Assembly: GCA_023807065.1 (NCBI GenBank)
Contig: JAJJLU010003960.1
Coordinates: 1 to 22,673 of the forward strand
DNA length: 22,673 nucleotides
Direction: 5' to 3'
DNA from: Isotricha intestinalis
Taxonomy: Eukaryota; Ciliophora; Litostomatea; Vestibuliferida; Isotrichidae
Of this stretch, positions 18,387 to 22,673 are shown piece after piece; positions within the stretch are counted from its first letter, which is position 1, and each line of letters opens with the position of its first letter. Under the pieces are notes generated by a model, which worked only from the letters and a program-made list of their open reading frames with translations, ran no database searches and was not told the origin of the DNA. Position numbers and translations under genes: made by a program.

Positions 18387-19045
18387 TTCATTATCTTCAT
18401 CAATTTCTTCTTCATCTTCAAGTTCTTCTCCTTCTCCTTCGCCTTCACCATCGTCTTCGTCACCTCCTAATTCTTCTTCATCATATTCAGTAGAATTAAC
18501 AGGAGCTCCATTTTTATCTTCTCCATCAATAACAGTTAATTTTGGTAACATTTCAAAAAGAATTTTTTTATAATCTTCTTCTTTTTCTACAAATGGATTT
18601 TCCAAAACAGAAATTTTAGTTATTTTTGAGTCTTGTAATCCTTTAAATTCATCTATTGATTCTATTTTATTATTATTTAATTTCACTTTATATAAATTTG
18701 GATATAATGAGACTAATTTATCTAAATCTTTCCCAGTTAAATTATTTCCAGATAATTCAAGCTAATAAATTTTTTTTAAATGTTATATATATTATTTTAC
18801 TATATTTAATTCAGGTAATTTTGGAAAATTATCAAAATTTTTTAAACCTATTCCATTCATTGATAGATGAATTAACTTTTTATATTTTTCTAAATCTTCT
18901 TTTTGTACTATTGATAAATGATTTGGTACTTCAAAGATTCCATCTAATATTAATTCTTCTATCTATTTTTATGAATTTAATTTTTTTTTACTTCTTCTGG
19001 TTCGTGTTCTCCTAATTTTTCTTGAAGTTCTTTGGCAAAGGACAT
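18318..19045 (-). CDS. ANP32: ANP32-like leucine-rich acidic nuclear protein, 219 aa, three exons
   Basis: Exon 1 (19045-18992) reads MSFAKELQEKLGEHEPEE. A 29-nt intron follows, then exon 2 (18962-18801) with EELILDGIFEVPNHLS, a 39-nt intron, and exon 3 (18761-18318). Leucine-rich repeats run from about residue 45 to 105 (LIHLSMNGIGL, ILELSGNNLTG, VKLNNNKIESI). An LRR cap follows (NPFVEKEEDYKKILFEMLPKL then TVIDGED), the hallmark end of the ANP32 LRR domain. The last ~50 residues are Asp/Glu-rich with a run of ten Asp, closing with the basic KKQKH, a likely nuclear signal. ANP32 proteins act in chromatin, histone binding and phosphatase regulation (family knowledge). Length is slightly below the animal 230-270 aa. 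Joining the three exons gives one uninterrupted LRR frame, which supports both introns. Confidence 0.82.
18356..18386. repeat. ATC/GAT trinucleotide array encoding poly-Asp
   Basis: About ten consecutive CAT/ATC units on the + strand. They read as GAT codons on the minus strand and give the Asp run in the acidic tail of the ANP32-like protein. A pure codon repeat like this is prone to length change. Confidence 0.8.
18762..18800 (-). other. 39-nt intron 2 (ANP32-like gene)
   Basis: GTAAAATAAT donor and TTATTAG acceptor, phase 0. The length is a multiple of three, but retention meets TAA at the third intron codon. Splicing joins LPELNI to LELSGNN, a regular LRR step. Confidence 0.82.
18963..18991 (-). 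other. 29-nt intron 1 (ANP32-like gene)
   Basis: GTAAAAAAAA donor and AAATAG acceptor, phase 0 after codon 18. Retention gives an in-frame TAA within the intron. Splicing joins HEPEE to IEELILDG. Confidence 0.82.
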
Positions 19046-20260
19046 ATATTTAAATTATATATAATTATTTAAGATTTTTGGATTATATAAGAATCAAAAA
19101 GAAATTATTTATAAAATCATTAAAATGATTTTTAGGTTTTTTTATTTTATTATTTTGGAGGTTTTTTAGTTTTTTTTGGATTTTTTCAAAGGAGAAAGTT
19201 GAAATAAAGTTTGATTAAGTTACAATATTTTTAATAGAAAAATTAAAAGCGCCTAATCTTTTTTATCATAAAAACAAATAATATTATTTTATAAAGGAAT
19301 ATTTTTTCATAATATCTTCATTTCATTCTAATTTATCTAAGATAATTAAATTATTATCAAATTTTTTGGATTCTTTTCCTAATTTTGGAAAAGACTTTTT
19401 GTTATATGATATTCACTTTTTTTAAACATTGGATACTTAAAAAAATTTTTTTTGATTACATTCATTTATATCATTTAAATTTCTAGATTATTAAAAAATA
19501 TCATGTGACAACATTAAATTCATTGTTTCTTTTATAATATTTTTGTATTGATCTTCACCATTTCTTACGCCTATTGTTATGGATAAATTAATAATTTTTA
19601 ATTATTTATTTAACAATATAATTCTATTCTTAATTAATCTAAAAAATAAATAATCTGATAATTCTTTATAAAAATGATTTAGTTATGTTTTTTATAAATA
19701 TAAATAATATAAATCGCATATTAATAAAAAATTTTTTTTTAACTTTTTAAACAAGAAAGAAAATTCTTGAATTTTCCATCTAATAATAAATTATTTTTAT
19801 AGAATTTTCAAAAGATTAATTTTCAAAAACAGAACTTCATCATCATTAAAATTTTATTTTCATCTACATTTAATAAACCATCTTTATTTATATCAATCAT
19901 ATTAAATATTTTCTTGATATTTCTCATATTGTATCATGTCTAATTCTTTTTCTTTTTTGAATTAAAAGCATTAATATGTTTATTTAATTTTTTAGAAATG
20001 AAATAATATATTTAAAATAAAATTTAAATTTTAATTTAATTTTTGAATAAATTTTTAAAAGAAATATATTATTTTTTGGACATTTATCACTTATTTTCTT
20101 TATATTTTGTTAATTAATCAAATAAATTAATTTAAAGAAATCACAATTATATTTTTTCATTATTTCATTCTTTTCTTTCAATTTTATATACAATAAAAAA
20201 TTCTACATGAATTTCTTGATAATTAATTAACAGAAAATTATAATAATAAAAAAAATAAAA
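19046..20260. other. Long gene-free region holding an EF-hand gene relic
   Basis: About 1.2 kb between divergent genes. The parts 19046-19280 and 19930-20260 are plain A/T-rich DNA with no gene or RNA that I can see. The middle carries the decayed EF-hand gene described separately. Confidence 0.6.
19284..19927 (-). pseudogene. Decayed EF-hand protein gene
   Basis: Four coding-like blocks lie in order on the minus strand. Block 1 (19927-19823) contains a complete canonical EF-hand loop, DINKDGLLNVDE at 19894-19859, after the helix IKKIFNMI, and stops at TGA. Just upstream, another frame reads ELDMIQYEKYQENI, suggesting a frameshift. Block 2 (19807-19739) reads NNLLLDGKFKNFLSCLKS. Block 3 (19682-19491) is 64 codons including one internal TAA, with FYKELSDYLFFRLIKNRI before it and IGVRNGEDQYKNIIKE after. 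Block 4 (19412-19284) has SFPKLGKESKKFDNN and one internal TGA. EF-hands bind calcium, so the parent was probably a calcium-regulated protein. The remaining domains are not identifiable. Multiple stops and frame changes argue for decay. A heavily spliced gene is the alternative, but I see no matching introns. Confidence 0.6.
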
Positions 20261-21313
20261 ATGAAAATTCCAATATTTTTATTATTTTCCATGTTTAAAA
20301 TATATATTCAATTATATGAAAGAGGACAAGTATATAGATGTAATGATGGTTCATACGTAGATGAACAATGTTTAACTCATGAAAAAATAGGACAAGTGGA
20401 TTTTTTTTGGTTAAAAAAATGTAAAGGAGCAAAAGTTTGTATTAAATTACCATATTATGGTGGAATGGGAGGAGTATGTAGTATCAAAGTAAGATCTCAT
20501 TATGATGGAGAAAGTTGTCAAAAAGATAATAAATGTACATCAAAAAGATGTGTTAATTCAAAATGTAAAGGATTAGAAGAAGAGTCACGATGTGAACCAG
20601 GACTTGGACAATGTCAAAAAGGTTTTGTTTGTAGAAAAAATACAACAAAGTCTACTTTTCATCAATGTTTATTACCAATAGGAAATGGAAATGATTGTGA
20701 AGATTACATTAATATGACAGAAGTAGATGATGGTTTTATAAATGTTAGTTATTCTAAATATTATTTACCTGAAAATAATGTATGTGGATTAGATTATGTT
20801 TGTAGTAAAAAATGTGTTCAGATTCATTCAATTGTAAATTCAGGAAATTCAACACATCCTTTAGCATGTGCAAGTGGGACTTTACTTTTTACTAGTAATA
20901 GAGTATATAATACATGTGTATCTTATCCAACAGCAAATAATACTTGTAAACAAAAGGATGGTAAATATGTTTGTGAAGACATAAAAGTAAATGGATATAA
21001 TGGGACTGTAGTATTAGATTGTTTAAAAACTTCTCAAGGTGCATATTGGTGTCCTACTGTTGCTATTAGTAATGCTTTTGATGAATGGTACAGTGAATGG
21101 TTTAGTTATTATGAAAACCAAGAAGATACTAATCTTGAAGCTTATAGATATACTGCAAATAAAAAATCTGTTAATGAATTATTTTTTAGATATAAATATT
21201 TTGGATTAATTACTGATGCTGATGAATGCAGTTATGATTATTTTTGGAAAAATAATTTTTCGATGAAATTAAAAATATCTGTTTTTATTTTTATCTTGAT
21301 ATTTTTGTTTTAA
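20261..21313 (+). CDS. Cys-rich secreted or GPI-anchored surface protein, 350 aa
   Basis: Starts MKIPIFLLFSMFKIYIQ, a signal peptide. The mature part holds 24 cysteines, an even number as expected for full disulfide pairing. They are densest at residues ~27-135 (YDGESC, DNKCTSKRC, SKCKG, CEPGLGQCQKGFVC), resembling small disulfide-knot repeats such as the Dickkopf/colipase-like fold. Seven N-glycosylation sequons are visible (for example NTT, NMT, NVS, NST, NGT). The C-terminus is a hydrophobic stretch (ISVFIFILIFLF) with nothing polar after it, preceded by a small basic spacer. This fits a GPI-anchor signal, or less likely a tail membrane anchor. Similar Cys-rich surface proteins are common in ciliates and other protists, but I cannot name the family. 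No intron; stop is TAA. The upstream flank is long and A-rich. Confidence 0.75.
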   Translation: MKIPIFLLFSMFKIYIQLYERGQVYRCNDGSYVDEQCLTHEKIGQVDFFWLKKCKGAKVCIKLPYYGGMGGVCSIKVRSHYDGESCQKDNKCTSKRCVNSKCKGLEEESRCEPGLGQCQKGFVCRKNTTKSTFHQCLLPIGNGNDCEDYINMTEVDDGFINVSYSKYYLPENNVCGLDYVCSKKCVQIHSIVNSGNSTHPLACASGTLLFTSNRVYNTCVSYPTANNTCKQKDGKYVCEDIKVNGYNGTVVLDCLKTSQGAYWCPTVAISNAFDEWYSEWFSYYENQEDTNLEAYRYTANKKSVNELFFRYKYFGLITDADECSYDYFWKNNFSMKLKISVFIFILIFLF

Positions 21314-21904
21314 AAGAAAATAAGGGATTTTATGAGTATTCTTTTCATTTTAAAATTTTTTTAAATGTTTTTTAGGATAAAAAATCAATTTTTATTTAAT
21401 ATTTAAAAATTTTTTTTCATAATAAATAAATTATATTGTATTTTTAGATAAATTCTTTTTTCCTGCATATAATAGTTAATCTAAATAATCATAATTAGAA
21501 AAATGATTAAAAATGGGAAATATTCTCTATATTACTATTTAAGAAAAATCATAGAAATTTAAAAAAATTAAAGAAAAATATAAAAAATATATTTTAATTA
21601 ATTTGTTTTCTTGAAAATAATTGGAATATGATACGAGACACTTATCACACAAGGATTAAGTGTAATTACATGAAAATAAATAAAATAAATCAATGATGTA
21701 TTATGAAAAAATTATATTTTAGAAAATTTTTTTGATTCAAAAAAACAAAAAGAATTTAGATTTTCAGAATTTTTCTTTTTTCAAATAAATAAATTATATA
21801 AAATAGAGGGAAAAATGACTAAAATATTAATATGTAGAAAATATTGTATATAATGAATAAGTATATAATATTAAATAATATATTAACAATATTAACTTAC
21901 AATA
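21314..21904. other. Convergent intergenic region with a small hairpin
   Basis: About 590 A/T-rich bases between the Cys-rich gene and the last membrane protein gene, holding both 3' ends. Stops are dense in all frames. The only structure noticed is a 7-bp inverted repeat at 21638-21663, listed separately. Confidence 0.55.
21638..21663. repeat. 7-bp inverted repeat, 12-nt loop
   Basis: ACACTTA and TAAGTGT flank the loop TCACACAAGGAT. It is richer in G/C than its surroundings. It could form a short RNA hairpin, but a 7-bp stem is weak evidence and may be chance. Confidence 0.35.
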
Positions 21905-22673
21905 TTATTTTGAAATATCTGATTCTTGATAAACTGGTAAAAGACTATATTCAGTTTTAAAAGTATTTTCAAATAATGTTTTACAATCACCTTCAAATAT
22001 ATTTATCATAACAATAACAATTAAAAAGAAACTAACTAAAAATTTAGTTAAAGCTAGTAAACAAACGAAAGTTAATTCTTTATTATAAATAATAAAAATT
22101 TTATTAACATCTTCATCACTTTCATTATCAGGTAAACCAAAATTAGAAGTTTTTAAAAATTCAATTAAAGTTAAATAACAAAAACAACTAGAAAGAATAA
22201 CTTTAATAATATCATAAAGAACAATTTTTAATAAATCTGAATTTTCTTCTATTTTACCCATTCTAAATAATTCATGAATTAACATTAAAAAAACAAAAAT
22301 ACAAATTATAATTTCCCAAAAAATTGATATATTTCTATAATTATTTAATTCATATATTATATAATTGAAATTATATCCTCTCTTTATATATTGAGGATTA
22401 AATCCATAATAAGTTTCTGAATATAAACTAATATTATAATTTGTAAAATTATTTTTAGAAATATATAATTTATTATCTTCAAATAAATTTTGTTTTAATT
22501 CATTATCTAATAAATTATATCTTTTTTTATCAAATCTATGTTTTAATTCAGATTTTTCTTTTAAAAATTTGATTGAAGAAATAATATAATTATTACCATC
22601 TTCATTAGTAAAATGAAGATATTTATTATTCTTTAAATTTAAAGTTTTATAATTTAATCCATCATTTGGAGGT
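21905..22673 (-). CDS. Multi-pass membrane protein, C-terminal part (5' partial)
   Basis: The minus-strand frame is open from the window edge to TAA at 21905, giving about 256 C-terminal residues. The first in-frame ATG is far inside, so the start lies beyond the window. The first ~125 visible residues are hydrophilic with aromatic and Asn-rich strands (ETYYGFNPQYIKRGYNFNY), probably a luminal or extracellular domain. Three membrane segments follow: IFWEIIICIFVFLM, then IIKVILSSCFCYLTLI, then LLALTKFLVSFFLIVIVMI. A short tail ends TEYSLLPVYQESDISK. A large extra-membranous loop directly before a membrane bundle is seen in some channels and receptors, for example polycystin-like proteins. I find no diagnostic motif and do not assign a family. 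Confidence 0.68.
   Translation of the reverse strand, partial: PPNDGLNYKTLNLKNNKYLHFTNEDGNNYIISSIKFLKEKSELKHRFDKKRYNLLDNELKQNLFEDNKLYISKNNFTNYNISLYSETYYGFNPQYIKRGYNFNYIIYELNNYRNISIFWEIIICIFVFLMLIHELFRMGKIEENSDLLKIVLYDIIKVILSSCFCYLTLIEFLKTSNFGLPDNESDEDVNKIFIIYNKELTFVCLLALTKFLVSFFLIVIVMINIFEGDCKTLFENTFKTEYSLLPVYQESDISK

Noticed and set aside
18656..19015. 119-codon plus-strand frame opposite the ANP32-like gene
   Set aside because: It spans both introns of the minus-strand LRR gene, whose spliced product has clear homology.
19491..19682. Possible end of a GGDEF or cyclase-type domain (the ITIGVRNGED segment)
   Set aside because: The resemblance rests on a few residues and the catalytic motif is not visible, so I did not assign it.
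19284..19927. Reassignment of TGA to Trp, which would open two of the broken blocks
   Set aside because: Intact genes use TGG for Trp and never TGA, and the blocks also contain in-frame TAA and shift frame, so decay explains them better.
1..22673. tRNA, rRNA, CRISPR array or prokaryotic operon signals
   Set aside because: I found no cloverleaf with a GTTCRANNC-type T arm, no spaced direct repeats and no Shine-Dalgarno pattern; the genes are eukaryotic with spliceosomal introns.

Overview
This window is nuclear DNA from a very AT-rich, flagellated or ciliated protist. Both strands carry genes, the intergenic DNA is almost pure A/T, and introns are tiny (25-43 nt) with GT...AG borders. Two proteins belong to ciliary or flagellar families (CFAP70, RABL2), and several more are eukaryote-only (ANKRD13-type GPCR-chaperone domain, TMEM131, tandem CCCH zinc finger, ANP32-like LRR-acidic protein, profilin-like protein). 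All 13 visible gene ends use TAA. No long reading frame contains an internal stop, so the standard code fits and TAA/TAG do not encode Gln. An AT-rich ciliate with the standard code or an anaerobic protist is plausible. The sequence alone does not fix the species.

Layout, left to right. 2-1174 (+): 3' part of an ANKRD13-family gene cut by the window edge. 1592-2044 (+): 150-aa orphan. 2201-5485 (-): CFAP70. 5652-6321 (-) and 6435-7289 (-): two consecutive four-pass membrane proteins, the first with a 25-nt intron. 7290-8239: gene-free, with a faint coding trace. 8240-8867 (-): tandem CCCH zinc-finger protein with a 15-nt first exon. 8868-9726: gene-free, with another coding trace. 9727-15531 (+): intronless TMEM131-like gene of 1934 codons. 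15757-16176 (-): 139-aa orphan. 16748-17176 (-) and 17272-17941 (+): profilin-like protein and RABL2, divergent from a 95-bp spacer. 18318-19045 (-): ANP32-like protein in three exons. 19284-19927 (-): what looks like the relic of an EF-hand protein gene. 20261-21313 (+): Cys-rich secreted or surface-anchored protein. 21905-22673 (-): 3' part of a membrane protein running off the window.

The genes do not form one pathway. Shared themes are cilium biology (CFAP70 as an axonemal protein, RABL2 as a GTPase for ciliary entry of cargo) and the secretory pathway (ANKRD13/GPCR-chaperone, TMEM131, the Cys-rich surface protein, several membrane proteins). I found no convincing new multi-gene system. 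The points most worth following are the decayed EF-hand locus, the 5'-biased mini-introns, the repeated NIP-type motifs in the TMEM131 tail, the short N-terminus of CFAP70 and the pair of adjacent four-pass membrane proteins.
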